Of a stretch of 64,000 bases of DNA, positions 1 to 13,018 are shown one piece after another. The notes beneath the pieces were generated by a model that had not been told where the DNA came from, made no database searches, and was given only the letters and a program-made list of their open reading frames with translations. Source of the DNA: Mycogone perniciosa (taxonomy: Eukaryota; Ascomycota; Sordariomycetes; Hypocreales; Hypocreaceae); the NCBI GenBank assembly GCA_025331125.1, contig JAOALB010000032.1, forward strand, positions 329,237 through 393,236, read 5' to 3'. A program made the translations under genes and the position numbers. The number at the start of each line of letters is the position of its first letter. The first letter of the stretch is position 1.

Positions 1-1194
1 TGTCATAATAATATTACTTATACTCGTACCGGACGTCTTTTTGTACTCCGTACTACGGAGTAATAATACTAATCTCATCATACCTAGGTAAGATAATAGT
101 AGCAGTCCTGCACAGTTGTCGCTGGCCGCCACCATACGCGTGCCCTCACACAAAAACGCGATACGCGCCTTGCCCATAGTAGGTGTTTATTTTTACTACT
201 CCGTACCTATTTATTATATCTTATGCGTACTGGAAGTACGAAGTATGGCTAGGTACGTCCAACAGTCCTCTAACGAGCAGTATTGGTCTTTTCATAATTA
301 ATACTAATATACTATACGAAGTACGATGTTGCTCCATTGCTGGAGACGCGTGGTGTATTCGCCGATGGAGCCTCCATTGACTCCTTGATGAATCCTTGCA
401 GGAGCACGGAGTAGTGCTCTACTCGTATACTTTGAGCACTTCAGAGACCGCTGTTGACCCCTTTACCCATTATTGCACGGAGTGCATTCATACAAATACC
501 TAGGTAGTCTCGTAGACGCGTCCATTTGTCTCTGGTCCCTAGCGAGTCGTATGTGTCACTCTCACCGATGACAGTTGCTAGCCAACCCAAGAACCTGCAC
601 CATCCATCCCATATTATTCCTCACGACGGTCAGATCATAACATCTCTTGTTTCAATACGGAGTTCATGCTTACCAAGTATAAATAAAATGCCCCCTTTCC
701 TCTTTAATACCTATCTTATGGTGACATATGTGCATGTACAAGTACATGCACTAGGTGTGCAAACACATCCTACAACAAACAACTGATGCTAACAGCCCTA
801 CCCACCTTCTAATGTCTCAGACACTGTCTCGAGGGCTTCGCATCAGTCAACCTCATGCTGGTTCTGGTTCTCCATGCAGAGTACAGAGCAAAGAGCCGGA
901 CAGTTGCCATTATTTTGCCAGCTACTTCCTCGTAAAGGCCTCCATGTCATTCTCAAGAGACGTGCACACCACATGGCCCTGTCATACAAGGGCGCTGATA
1001 CAAAATAGAACAAAGATTCTCTTTTTTAACCCTACCTGACCTTGCTATTTCAAAGCGTACATGCTATCCCGTACCTCCTCCATTTTATGTATGTTCCTAA
1101 ATCATTGTTCAATCATCTGGCGCAAGTTTACAAAAGCTGGTCCTAGGCTTTTGTCATCGCCCAACTATGGTATATACATGGCTGTCATACAACA
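1..1194. other. Intergenic, no gene seen
   Basis: No open frame here has convincing coding character. The stretch is rich in short motifs such as TACTCCGTA and CCTAGGTA, including a nearly perfect inverted pair at 44-62 (TACTCCGTA...TACGGAGTA). It lies 3' of the SCAP gene. The edge of the window may cut off a neighbouring gene's flank. Confidence 0.6.
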
Positions 1195-4100
1195 TCAACT
1201 AGATGCTCTTGGTCTTGTCGCGCCGCCCAGCTTGCGACGTCTCCCTGATACATTCATCGGAGACTCACGGCTTGCCTCATCTGATCCGGCCTCGAATCGT
1301 TCATGCCCGCCCACTGTCACCAGCTTGATCACGTTACCAAACGCAAACGCAACCGACATGAGCCCGATTTTGACTTTAGGACCCAGCTCGGATATGATAA
1401 GATGTTCAGCTTGTTCATTGTCCACAAAGAGCGGCCTGGATTCGTCCTCTGTCACCCGATCTCCCATTGATGCTCTCCAAACCTCCCAGCAACGGAATGT
1501 GTCTTTCGTTCTGTCCCGCCCTTGAAAACGATTGCGCACGTTCGTGGTTGCATCCTTTTTGATGCCGTAACCTGCTTGAGGACTGCGCCGGAGGCCCACG
1601 ACGCTACCATCAGATGAGATTCCCCAAACACCAGGATTGCCCACGTGTTTCTTTGTTTCCTTTGCGCCCTCCCATGTGCACCATCCGCTGATTGTGCCAT
1701 CGGCCTTTTCCTCAAGACAAATTGCATCGTCCTCGTCCTGGGGCGCAAAGTTATGTAAAACACAATCTCCCGATTCTGCACTCATATAACAGAACGTGAA
1801 AGAGGTTAGCCCTATTGATCTGGCATTCGAAGACCGGTGGCATGAATAGGCACACTCGAGGGAACGTGGCTGCATCCTCTCTACTTGGAACGTATGCAAA
1901 ATGGAGCCGTCTTCTGCACTGACGAGATAAACATGCTCGACCGATGCCGCGAGAAAATGGGCAAGAGGCGAAAGTGGCACAACTTGATACACCCCCGCAT
2001 TTATGAGCCGACTTATTGAAAGGTTTCGGGATTCCCACGACGATTCACTTCGTGTAGTAACGTTGATATTCCCGTGTCTTGATGCAGACACGACAGAGAG
2101 CCTCGAGCGGGGGTGATGATTTTCTAGGAACTCCCATATAAATCAGCCATTAAACCATTGAACGATGAATCAACCCTTATATTGCTTACCTTTGCTAACG
2201 AGTGGACGAGCGGATAGAAGCCTGGGGCAGAGGGCGAATTCGCGGCTCCCACCACCGCCACCACCAGAGGTTACTTCAACTTCTGTCAGTGTACCATGAC
2301 GCCAAACCATGATCAATTTCAGTAATCCAGATGAAGCACGGTTTTCAAAGAAGAAGGCTTCTGGCCTCGAGTTGTGGCTGTCTACAGACACCGAGGGGCC
2401 CCACGAGCGGTCGGGGAGGTTCCAGAAAGCAACGTGTGACGATGACAAGATAGCCAACCACTGAGATTCATCATCAATCGCCACGGCCAAGACCGGGAAT
2501 AGGTTCCCATCTCCATTTTTCGTGCTAGTGATGGGATAGCCTTGGCCGCCTCCCTTGATATCCCAAACATGAATGACACGGTCTAGACCAACAGAAACCA
2601 TTTGGCCCCCCGACGAATTCGCAAGCTTAGCTATGTCAAGCGTGTGAGCCCCGGATAGGGTCTTTACGGACAGACTCGGGCATTCATTTGACTCGTGCTG
2701 GTCGTCCGTTTTAGTCTCGTTTTCCAATAGAAGATAGCTAGTGAGTAGGCGGAGCGCTGCGACTACAACTATTACGATGACGATGAAAGTTCCTAGCTGG
2801 TGATGGATGAAATCGTATGCCGCTGGGAGTAGAGTAGGTTCTTTCCTATGTGGTATGCGATCAGAGCCCTTCTTGACAAACACCAAAGGTTCATAGACTC
2901 TGGCTATGTAGCTATAGGCCGATGGTTTGATGATACGAATGATTTCGCGTGTTGTATCATGATCCTGTAGTCGCAACCAGGATGTAGGGCTTCTTGCTTG
3001 GTGAATATCTTCCAGCAGGGATGTCTTTGGGGATTTCGCATGGTGCTTCATGTCAGGACCCTTGTATAGACGCAGCATCTGCTGAAATATGTCTTCACCT
3101 CCAAAAAAATGTGACTGGGCGATGAGAACGAAGCCGATCATGACAATTGTTCCGGCGATGCGGGTCGATAAGGCAATCTTGCCTCGGAGGAGCTGCTTGA
3201 CCCAGGATGAGCCACCTCGAGCCTCATTGAAGCTTCGATTATGACGCATGGATTCCTTTGCTAGGGCATCTCCAAGCTCCATTCTGCGTACATCGACGCT
3301 CAAGACAGATAAAAAGAAGGTGGAGAGAAAGAAGAAGTCGAACACGATCGCAACAGCGGCGAAGATGCAGAATGCAGACACTCCTGGTGAGACCAGGCAG
3401 GACATGCCCATGAGAATCAAGACGTTTTGCACGGTACTCGCAAGCGCAGTGTGAGCAGTCTCACCAAAGGCGTGCCCTATCCTATTGCTTGTGTTATCCT
3501 CGGAAGGTGTAAGAATGACGGCGTTTATGAGCCGAAATATGTTTTCCAGACTCATGGAGAGGATCACGAGGGGATACGCCGCACGCGGGATTCGAGAGAG
3601 ATCAATATTGAAGATGGCGCAGATGGTGAAGCTAGACATGATGGAGAGAAAAATCTGGGTCATAACGGTGACTATGAGGCCAAACTTTGACTTCACTGCC
3701 CGCAGTTTTGACAGGCTGATAAGGAAATATAGAAGAGTAAGGGCGTATGCCACGGCCAGAACGATGGAGTCCTGCATTGAGATGGGCCGGAACTGAAACT
3801 CATAGAGCTGGCTAGCCGAGACACGACCATCTGGCGGGTAGATGTCCCATTTATCTCCTACTTTTCCAGGCAAAGATGGCGCCGTGGTTTCCCACTGGCG
3901 GCCAACAGGAGAGTCGCGAAGGTGTAGGAGGGTAATAACGAGAGCGTCCGCCGCCAATAGGCGACGGTCTTCGAATCGCTTGCCACTAAACACGATAGAG
4001 TGCCGCAAGGTGATGTTGGCAGGCGTAGATTGGTTCTTCTTGTCGTTGACAGTTGATAAAACATCGTGGTCGGCCAGTATACGTTCACGGGAGCAATTCC

Positions 4101-4724
4101 AGTACAGCAATGGCGATTGAAAGATCCAGGACTGATTGGTCAAGCCATTGACAACATGGAGGGCATCACGCTGAGCCGGAGTCAAATGATCATAGCGGCC
4201 GTCGTCAGGGAGAGGAACCCCGGAAGATCTGCTGGGCCCAAAGTCTTGAGTGACGCCGAGAAGCTCATCTTGAAGTTCGAGTGCAGATGAGAGAATCTCG
4301 GTGCTCAAGGCCTGCATGTAACTAGCGTGGATCCAGATGGAGCGCATAACGATATCTGGCACGGCATTGACATCGTATGGGAGAGGCTGGGCGACTGTCC
4401 ATACATGATGAGGGAGATTCGATGCCCCATTAATGAAATCAGTAGTGAAAAGGAAGGGGATCGGGTAGATGAGAACCGTTGCAACTGCGGCTGAGATGAG
4501 CAGTGTTGTGACTGCTAGACGAGACGCATGCCGGCCATAGCGAGCGAAGCCGCGGCGGAGCGGGTGGGATGGAGAGAGGATCGGCGCCTCAGTCGTTCTA
4601 GAGATTGGGGCCACGAAGTCAAATGTCAGCCCGATGATGCTGATGAAGAGCACGCGAGTGTCTCGTTAGAATACAATGATGGCATATCTCACCCTCGCAG
4701 CGGGTACAATAGGTACCAAATCAT
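1195..4724 (-). CDS. SCAP: SCAP, SREBP cleavage-activating protein (sterol sensor)
   Basis: Exons 4724-4693, 4597-2190 and 2123-1195 (introns of 95 and 66 nt) give 1,122 aa. The short first exon supplies MIWYLLYPLR, the usual fungal SCAP start, and the next exon joins as GTTEAP. Residues about 40-60 form a first membrane segment. A sterol-sensing domain of five hydrophobic helices spans about 288-444 and is followed by RMELGD, which resembles the MELADL sorting signal of animal SCAP. WD40 repeats fill the C-terminal half (for example LDRVIHVWDIK and LSVVSASRHGNINV). In the family, SCAP binds SREBP in the ER, senses sterol and controls SREBP release; in fungi this links to oxygen and azole response. 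Only the domain order is seen here; the role is inferred from the family. Transcribed divergently from the JMJD7-like gene. Confidence 0.93.
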
Positions 4725-5799
4725 TTGGAGAACGTGTGGCTGTAATTGAATTGAGATGATCCATACAATCAAATGTTAGTCCATGCAGCAGTCCCTAAAA
4801 CTCCGAAGATGCGTTGTGCTTGTCTCTATGCCTTGTTGGCGATGCGTCGCGACATATGCTCATGCCCGTATCAAGTCAGAGGAGCGGATGTGGGAATCTG
4901 TTAAGAACTGGCAGTAGTATGTGCAATATATGGAACAGCGATTAATAAGTAACATCCGAAAAGGGAAGAAAGAAAAAGAAAGCATCCGATGCAAGGAGGA
5001 CAGTATTATCAGAAGCGGCACATTTGGCCACATCCAGCCGCGTCTCTTCGTCCTACCTGGGCCAGGTGGGTAAGCTGGTAGACAAAGCAAGTTGGCAGCG
5101 GCAGAGATTTTACCTGTGAATACGCTATTGGGCATGGAACGGAAGAGGTATGAAGACACAGAAGCACTACAGTGTGGAAAACGACACGCGATAGATGCGG
5201 CTTGAAGACAACCCAATCATATAGATGCCTATACGGAGTACGAAGTAGATATCAACAGAGATATACCTATCTAGAAGCGTTTACGAAGTACAGGTATCGT
5301 TCTCAGAACAGGAAACGTCACCCTTATGTAAAATCTAATAAGCCGGTTGCTCCTACTACTACTTACTACCTACTAGTAGTAGTTAACTTACCTAGCTAAG
5401 TAAGTATGGGAGTTCCATGCTGATTAAATTAAACTGTCCCAATGAATGGCACATGGTGATAGCACTACCACTCGTATATGATACTATAGTGCCGAAACAT
5501 GAATCCCAGCGCTGAGGTTTCTACAGGTACCTTAAGGATACAGGTGGTCATTTGAGAAGGTGCCCGCCCGACTGCGAAGTACTGATGCTGCTACTAGGTA
5601 ATTAGCACAAGTACGAAGTACTCCGTACATCATCAAAGACCTACCCCGCCCCCACCATTGGCTTCATCGCACATTTACTAAACAATGGAAAACCAAGTTA
5701 TTTCGGCATCTGGTTTGATCCTCCCTTAGGGAGTATGTGTTATAAATATGCTAACACATAACACAGGAAGCAGGCCGTGTGTGATTAGAGCGAGACGAA
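4725..5799. other. Divergent promoter region SCAP/JMJD7-like
   Basis: About 1.1 kb between two divergent start codons; no gene seen. It holds both promoters and probably leader introns. Copies of the GTACGGAGTA/CGAAGTAC motif lie near 5232-5247 and 5611-5629. Confidence 0.6.
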
Positions 5800-7204
5800 A
5801 TGACCGCACCGCCCCTCAATGCCGCCCTCGGAGACCTCTTCACAACTTTCAATGAATTGAATAGTCCTGTTGTCGAAGAATTTGATTCGGAACCAAGTCC
5901 CCTAGAGTTCATGCGCTTCGTCGCGCGCAATACTCCATTTGTCATTCGGGGCGGCGCATCCAACTGGAAGGCGACACAAAAATGGAACACGTCTTATCTG
6001 AAGTCAAAACTTGAGGGCCAGACGGTCAATGTGGCCGTAACCCCATTAGGGTATGTAGTGTGTGGTATTTGTTGGTATTCAGACTACTGCTTGGGTTGTA
6101 TATCTTATTCTGCTGTTGACAGACTCTGATAATGGCTAAAACAGCAGTGCCGACGCCCCAACATTCTCCTCTGATCATAACATCACCGTCATTGCAAAGC
6201 CGCACGAGGAGGTCCAGTCGTTCGACGAGTTTCTCACATACATCACTCAACAAGAGACAGACCCAGATTTCCCCATCGATTCCGAAGTGAGATACGCCCA
6301 AACTCGTGGGTTTCAGCCTCTCTTTTTTCGTTGTAACTACGGACTGATGCCGCCTTACACCTTTCCAGAAAATGACAACTTCCGTGATGAGTATTTGCCT
6401 CTCTTCCCTGATGCCCAGAGAGACATCCCATTTGCGCGGATAGCTCTTCAGAAACAGCCCGAGGCTATAAATTTGTGGATAGGCAACTCCAAGTCCGTCA
6501 CAGCAATGCACAAGGACAACTTCGAGAACATATTCGTCCAGATTATTGGTAGGAAACACTTCGTCTTGCTTCCGCCTCTTTTTCACGCATGTGTGAACGA
6601 AAGGCTTCTTCCACCAGCAACGTACATTCGTCACAGGGATGGCCTTGCTCTTCACTTAGACCCGGACGCCAATCCAGTACCATTAGCGACTTGGGACCCA
6701 GATAATCCCCATGTCAACTCATCAGCCGTCTCCCATTTTGCCAACCCTATTCACGTTACTCTAAATCCGGGCGACATGCTGTATCTACCAGCAATGTGGT
6801 GAGTAGAACCTCTCACACACAAGTTCCCTAGATTTTAACCGCCAGAACCTACCGAAATTGGCGAGGAAACCATGGCGCCTGCACAATCAAATGATCCTCA
6901 CAGAGCTGACTAGAATCTCAAGGTATCACAAGGTTAAGCAGTCGTGTATTCAGGGCGGCGAGAGTTTCGTTCTAGCCATCAACTATTGGTACGTCCAGCT
7001 ACCTCATGATGTGAAGCAACAAGGCCCCATTTACAACGGAACGCAATCCCTGACTTGAGAACCAGGTACGATATGGAGTTTAGCGGACCCTTGTATGCCA
7101 TGTCCTCATTTCTTCGGAATCTTAGCCTTGGGGAACAAGCACTACCATCGGAGCTACCATACAATGAAGAAAAGTCTGTTTTTGCGCAAAGTGCAACGAA
7201 TTAA
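5800..7204 (+). CDS. JMJD7: JmjC (cupin) protein, JMJD7-type 2-oxoglutarate oxygenase
   Basis: Exons 5800-6050, 6145-6798, 6923-6988 and 7066-7204 (introns 94, 124 and 77 nt) give 369 aa. The N-terminal part (VVEEFDSEPSPLEFMRFVAR, then PFVIRGGASNW) is typical of JmjC-only hydroxylases. The iron-binding HxD is visible in MHKDNFENIF (about residue 200), and the distal His in LYLPAMWYHKV after the second intron, so the active site looks complete. The C-terminus NYWYDMEFSGPLYAM matches JMJD7. Human JMJD7 hydroxylates lysine in DRG GTPases; the fungal substrate is not known from the sequence. The ATG at 5800 fits the family start. The last two introns interrupt the metal-site region, so a single-frame reading would falsely look truncated at 6802. 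Confidence 0.9.
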
Positions 7205-7221
7205 TATAATTCTCTCTTGGT

Positions 7222-9863
7222 TCACTTCTTCCGTTGGGATATCCTTTTTTGGGCCCTCAGCTCCTTCTTCATCCTGGCGTCCACAATCCTGTACCGACCC
7301 TTCACTCCCTTTGGTCGACCCTGGATGCCTTTGTTCAAGCCCTTGGCGACAACCAACTTGGCAGGTTGTCGAGGTTTTTGGCGGCCAGCCTTGCTCAGTA
7401 ATTTGGCTATACTGTCGGCCTTCTCTTTCTCCGTCATACCCTCATCGTTTGCGAGCATATCTGACTTCTTCTTCAACCTCTCAAGCTTTTGAGCAGTCTT
7501 GAACTTCTTCCGTGCCTTTGCCTCCCGAACCTTTTTGATTGGCCGGGCATTAAATGCTCTCAACTTCTCCTTTATCGCAACGGCTGCAGCCTTCGAAATT
7601 GGTTTCAGGGCCTTGTCATGTTTACCCTCGTCATCCAAAAACCATTCTGGCAGCCCGTCCCGGTCGCGAAAAGCGCGCTTATTAAAGCCGTCATCGATGA
7701 CATCGTGGCTTGTCTTTTGCCCCGTGGCAAGCTGGTGCGCCAGTGTCATTGCCTCAGCCGTGATGATATCGATATCTTCTCTTGTTAGCGACTTTGTCTC
7801 ATTCTCATTCCCCCGCAAGGTGAGACCGAGGTCGGGAGATGGCAGAAGTCAACTTACCTAGTTTTCCATCTGGCTGTCGCTTGTCGTTTGAATCCCAATC
7901 ATCCTCGCCCGCAGTCTTCACTACTTTGAAACCTCTTTCATCTCCCGAATCAGAATCAAATCCCTCGGCCATCGCGGTATCAGCCAATCCACCCCGTTCT
8001 CGCTTTCTATCATTCCGTGACACCTGCAAAGCTGACACAGGCTCACCCGCACCACCCCTTGACATTTGACTAACGTCATCATCCAACGCCGGTAGCACGC
8101 CAGTTATTTCTCTGAAAATATCCTGGCTGAAGAAGGCTGCGGCTCTCTTTGATAAGCCATCTTTAGTCTCAGCCGTATTATCCAAGTCGGTTAACAAGCC
8201 GGATGTAGGTGGCTTGTGGTCGTCATCATCGTCAGATGATATATCGTCCTCGTCCAGTTCACTCAAATCACTCTCTGCTTGATCGCTTGCTGAGAGACCC
8301 TCCCATTCATCATCGCCGCGTTCCTCCCTTGCCTTTTTCGCACGATACTTCGCGTCAGCCTCTGATTTCCGCTCTCTGTATTGATTGTACATAGAGTCGA
8401 GGTCTCTTTCTAGTTGGTCTTCTTCGTCATCGCTCTCATCCGGGTCTGTGGAGGCGCCTAGACCGCTGTCACGATCCTTCTGCTGGTCAGATTTTGATAA
8501 TATTGCCATCCTGCCGCGAGCAAGCCGATTCATAGCATTTGTCTTGTCGACAGTTTTGAGAGAGAACATTGAGCCCTCACCCACTGGTCCGGATTCTTCC
8601 ATTCCGATATCCATTGGCGCCATCATATTCAATTGCATTCTGACGATTTCGCGCTGTTTGCGTTCGTTTTCTCTGCGCTTTTCCCGCTTCCTCTTTGTAC
8701 TCTCTTTATCCTTCATTGCTTGCAGCTCCTCTTGTATCCGTAGTTCTTCGTCCATTGACTCAACCTCAGCCACTTCCTCCGAAACAGCAGAGGTTGTCGA
8801 TTGTTTTGTGGAGAGGCCAAATATCTCTCGAACTTTCAGTCTCCACTTCAGAAGCAGTTTGAAATCCTTGCGCCCCAGTACTTTCAGATCGGCGCAACAA
8901 TTTCTAACTTCTGGTGTTGTTTCGGGGAGTTTGTCGAGTGCGGCTAGTGCAACATCGCCATTTGGAGGTTGTTGAAAGGAAAGCTTGTTGTAGCTACCAA
9001 GAATGGCGATCGGGTCGTTAGTCTGGATAAACTCGCTGGCAGGAACCTCTTTGAACTGCGTATAGTCTCCATCCTCATAACCGTCTCGCTTTCGCTTCTT
9101 GACTTCTGGGTTATAAACCTTGGCTTCATTGTTCGGTGTAGCGCCAGACAGTTCCGCAAATACCGATCGAGGGTCTAAGAAACGCGGATCGATACGCTTG
9201 GGGGCTTTATAGCCTCTGCAGACCACGAAAATCTCGGCAGAAACGTTTCGAGAGGAAGGAGGTTTGGTAGCTTCGACCTTGGTGAATAATTGGTTCAGAA
9301 CCCACAGAAGAGGATTGTAGTCCTTGGATCTGAAAACCTTGGTAACAAATGTGCCACCCTCCGCGAGAAACTCGGTTGCGAGCTTCATGGCCTGCAAAGC
9401 AAGCTCGGCTTGGTTGAAGGAATCTTGGGCCCATGCGGTACCAACATTAGGGGCTCCGTCATGCAAAACAGTGTCGGCTTTCCATGTCTTGAAGTGCTGT
9501 CGAATAGTAGCGCGGCACTTGTCTGTGGTGATGTCGCTCTGGAAAGTGATGACCCTTGGTATGGGCTTTATGGGTGCCAAATCGACGCCAACAATCAAGC
9601 TGTTGACTGGCATGACCTCGGCCGCAACCTGACACCACGACTACACAGAGAATCAGCATTGGCTACCCAGGAGCAACCAGAAAGTGAAGACTTACGCCAG
9701 GGGCAGCACATAGATCCAACAAAACTTTGCTTTTCTCCAAGAATCCATATTTTTTGTTCAATTGAATGAGCTTAAATGCAGCTCGAGCACGGTAACCCTT
9801 CTCCTTTGCAAGTTTATACCACTTGTCCAGACGGCCCTTGCCGTGCTTCTTCTGAATCGCCAT
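7222..9863 (-). CDS. SPB1: SPB1, 27S pre-rRNA 2'-O-methyltransferase (60S biogenesis)
   Basis: Exons 9863-9696, 9640-7858 and 7775-7222 (introns 55 and 82 nt) give 834 aa, the usual Spb1 size. The N-terminal FtsJ methyltransferase shows KWYKLAKEKGYRARAAFKL, the SAM-binding DLCAAPG joined by splicing to SWCQVA, the catalytic Asp in VLHDGAPNVG and Lys in TFVTKVFRSKD. A long acidic/basic middle follows (DELDEDD, KRKREKRREN), then the Spb1 C-terminal domain with DIDIITAEAMTLAHQL and a Lys/Arg-rich tail. Yeast Spb1 acts in the nucleolus and methylates the 25S A-loop guanosine. The acceptor after AGAGAAG at 7776 was chosen because it alone keeps phase and restores GKLDIDIITAEAM. Divergent from MGM1 over 281 bp. 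Confidence 0.95.
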
Positions 9864-10144
9864 GCCGTGGAAATTTGCTGCTGCAGGATCGTGATGCTCT
9901 TCACCACTCCCCGCGAAGCCAGAAATTTTGACTGACTTGAAGCAGCGATAAGCGCATCACGTGGTGATAATAAACGGCACCGCAAGTTGGCGAATCTCCG
10001 CCGTTAGCTTGCTTCACGTAATAATGCCACTACACCCCACTATACTACAACCCAACTGCGGATTGCCATTCTGATTTCAGGTTTGGCGATAGGCCATATG
10101 GTCTTCAACAGCTCAGCCGTCCAGAGTCAGAGAGTCTGGTCACA
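9864..10144. promoter_or_regulatory. Shared divergent promoter SPB1/MGM1
   Basis: 281 bp separate the two opposed start codons, so both promoters must lie here unless one leader is very short. I see no clear TATA box. A pyrimidine/adenine-rich stretch occupies 10020-10080. Confidence 0.6.
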
Positions 10145-13018
10145 ATGAGCGGACGGATTCTCGCGGTTGGTTTGCGGCCTACGGCGGCGAGAAACACATC
10201 CGTCAAAGCAGTCCGGCATTTACATCGATTCCCCACAGGAGGACTTCTCAGAGCTGATGCCTCAATTCGGGTGACTCGCAGACGCATGTGGTTTGGCGGA
10301 AATGCCTTCCACAACTCTGTTACTGCGCGGAATGCCTCTTTTGCTCGGTTCTTGCCTAAGCTGGTGGTAAAGTTCGTCCGAATACCAGCCATGTTCGGCG
10401 GCCTGGCCATCGGTGCCTTTGCTTGGGTTCAATATCAGGCTACACGTATGTTATCCTCGTTTCCCACCTTGATCGGGTAATGCCTTTGCTCACCAGTTAC
10501 AGAGGCCGGTAATTATGCGATTTCCATCTTCAACTCGACTTTGGATACAGTAACTGGCACTGCGTCAACTCTGTATGGCAGTGCCAAGGATGTTGCCGAT
10601 CAGACGCTTCAGGGGTGGGAACACACCAAGGAGCAGGTTGAAATTCCGGAATGGCTGAAACGAATGTTACGAAAAAATGAAGCAACTGGTACTGGGGGTT
10701 CTGGTGGCCCTGGCGGCGATGGTGACCCAAAACACAGCAAAATCGCTGCAGCGACAGCAATTGGTGCCTCAGCCGCTGCGTATGGACATGAAAAATCCGC
10801 CGAGGACGATTCCCGAAATACTGCTGAGACCACGAAGGAAGATCAAATGATGATATTCACAAAAAAGATGATCGAGATCCGAAGCATACTTCAGAAGGTG
10901 GGCCAGTCAAGCTCCCTTGCCCTCCCATCTATTGTTGTCATTGGCTCTCAATCATCTGGGAAAAGTTCGGTCTTGGAAGCCATTGTCGGTCATGAGTTTC
11001 TCCCGAAAGGTTCGAACATGGTGACCCGGAGGCCAATCGAGTTGACTCTCATCAATACTCCCGACTCAACTGATGAATATGGAGAGTTTCCAGAGCTTGG
11101 ACTGAGAAAAATTACCGATTTTTCTTCAATCCAGCGGACCTTGACGGAACTTAACTTGGCTGTATCGGATGCCGAATGTGTTTCGGACGATCCCATTAAC
11201 TTGACGATATACTCGCCGAACGTTCCCGACTTGTCCTTGATCGATTTACCAGGATATATCCAAGTGGTAGGACAAAATCAGCCACTCCAGCTTAAACAGA
11301 AGATATCCGAGTTATGCGACAAGTATATCCAGCCTCCAAATGTAATCCTAGCCATATCCGCTGCGGATGTTGATCTGGCAAATTCGGCAGCTCTGCGGGC
11401 ATCCCGGAGAGTTGACCCCCGAGGAGAGCGAACCATTGGTGTTGTTACAAAAATGGACTTGGTCGACGCTGCGCGCGGTGCGGCTATTCTTAACGATAAG
11501 CAGTATCCCCTTCGGTTGGGGTATGTCGGAGTGGTGTCAAAAGCGCCTCAGTCGCAAGGGCTGTTCAAAATGGGCCCATCAAACTTGCTTGCTACGATAG
11601 CCAAAAACGAGAATTCATTTTTCTCATCTCATCCTCTAGAGTTCGGACCGGACGCGGGCGTGAACGTGGGCACGATCACTCTGCGAAAGAAATTGATGCA
11701 TGTGCTGGAGCAGACGATGTCATCCAGCCTACAAAGTACTAGCGATGCTATCAGACAAGAACTCGAGGAAGCGACATACGAATTCAAGGTTCAGTACAAT
11801 GATCGTCCGCTGTCGGCGGAGTCATACCTTGCTGAAAGCCTCGACGCCTTCAAACATTCTTTCAAGGAGTTTGCTGGGGAATTTGGTCGGTCTCAAATGC
11901 ATGAGCTTTTGAAGAGTGAGCTAGATCAGAAGGTCCTCGACCTCCTGGCTGCTCGTTACTGGAATAGGCCCATCACAGACCTGGGGCCATCACAGGCAGA
12001 GCCCGATAGCCTCGCCGATCTACCTAAAGCAAACCCAGACTCCCTCTACTGGCGTCGACAGTTGGACGCTTCCGTATCGGCACTTACAAAGCTAGGTGTT
12101 GGACGTTTGGCCACCACGGTCGTTGCAACTTCTCTTCAGACCGATGTCGACAAGCTGCTGTCCAATTCTAGCTTTGCAAATCACCCTTTTGCTCGAAATG
12201 CCATTGTGGAGGCGGCGTCAACGATTCTTAACGAACGATTTTACAGTACTAGCGATCAAGTTGAAAATTGCATCAAGCCTTTCAAGTTTGATATCGAAGT
12301 TGAAGAACGAGAGTGGGCCCAGGGGCGGCAACACGTCGGCGCTGTACTCAAAAAGGAGCTTCAAGACTGCGAGGCCGCACTGACTCACCTGGAATCTGCC
12401 GTCGGAGGACGACGCAAACTGAAAGAAGTTATGGCCTTTGTAGACAAGGCACGTAAAGGTGACATCGTGCTTGAAGGCGACGGACGGAGTGGTGCCGGGG
12501 GATTCAGTGCGGCACTTCTCGGCAAAGGTAAGTTCCATATGATGTTTCTTCTATTCCACACTTCTAATACGCATTCAGGACGAGAGGCAGTGTTCCTTCG
12601 CGACCGCGGAGACATTATCAGAATGCGCATGATGGCCGTCAAATCCAAGCAATGCAGCAACCCCAAGAACAAGTATTATTGCCCAGAGATATTTTTGGAT
12701 GCTGCAGCTACCAAGCTAGCTTCTACAGCTGTGCTGTTTCTCAACGTGGAACTGCTATCCGAATTCTACTATAACTTTCCTCGGGAGCTAGATCTTCGCT
12801 TGGGCCGACATCTCTCGGCAGAGGAAGTTGAGAAGTTCGCCAAAGAAGACCCCAAGATTCGTCGACATCTAGATGTCATCAGAAGAAAAGAGCTTCTAGA
12901 GCTGGTTCTCGAGAAAATGGAGGGTCTACGACAACTAGAGGGGCGGGAACGGGACCGCGGAATGGGTGGCAGGAGAGGGAACGCCGGCAAGGAGCGAGGG
13001 CGATGGGGACTCTTTTAA
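10145..13018 (+). CDS. MGM1: MGM1, mitochondrial inner-membrane dynamin-like GTPase
   Basis: Exons 10145-10445, 10503-12527 and 12579-13018 (introns 57 and 51 nt) give 921 aa. The N-terminus is Arg/Ser-rich without acidic residues (a matrix presequence), followed by a hydrophobic anchor at about 80-98 (IPAMFGGLAIGAFAWVQYQA). The dynamin GTPase motifs are present: G1 GSQSSGKSS (about 248), G3 DLPG (about 348) and G4 TKMD (about 416). The stalk and the C-terminal GED-like helices end in a Gly/Arg-rich tail. Mgm1/OPA1 drives inner-membrane fusion and cristae shape; in yeast, rhomboid cleavage makes a short form. The second intron (12528-12578) is a multiple of three and has no stop, so it could be mistaken for coding sequence; removing it restores LLGKGREAVFLRDR, the expected family sequence. 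Confidence 0.95.

Noticed and set aside
1061..1525. 154-codon plus-strand frame opposite the SCAP C-terminus
   Set aside because: Fully antisense to the well-supported WD40 exon of SCAP.
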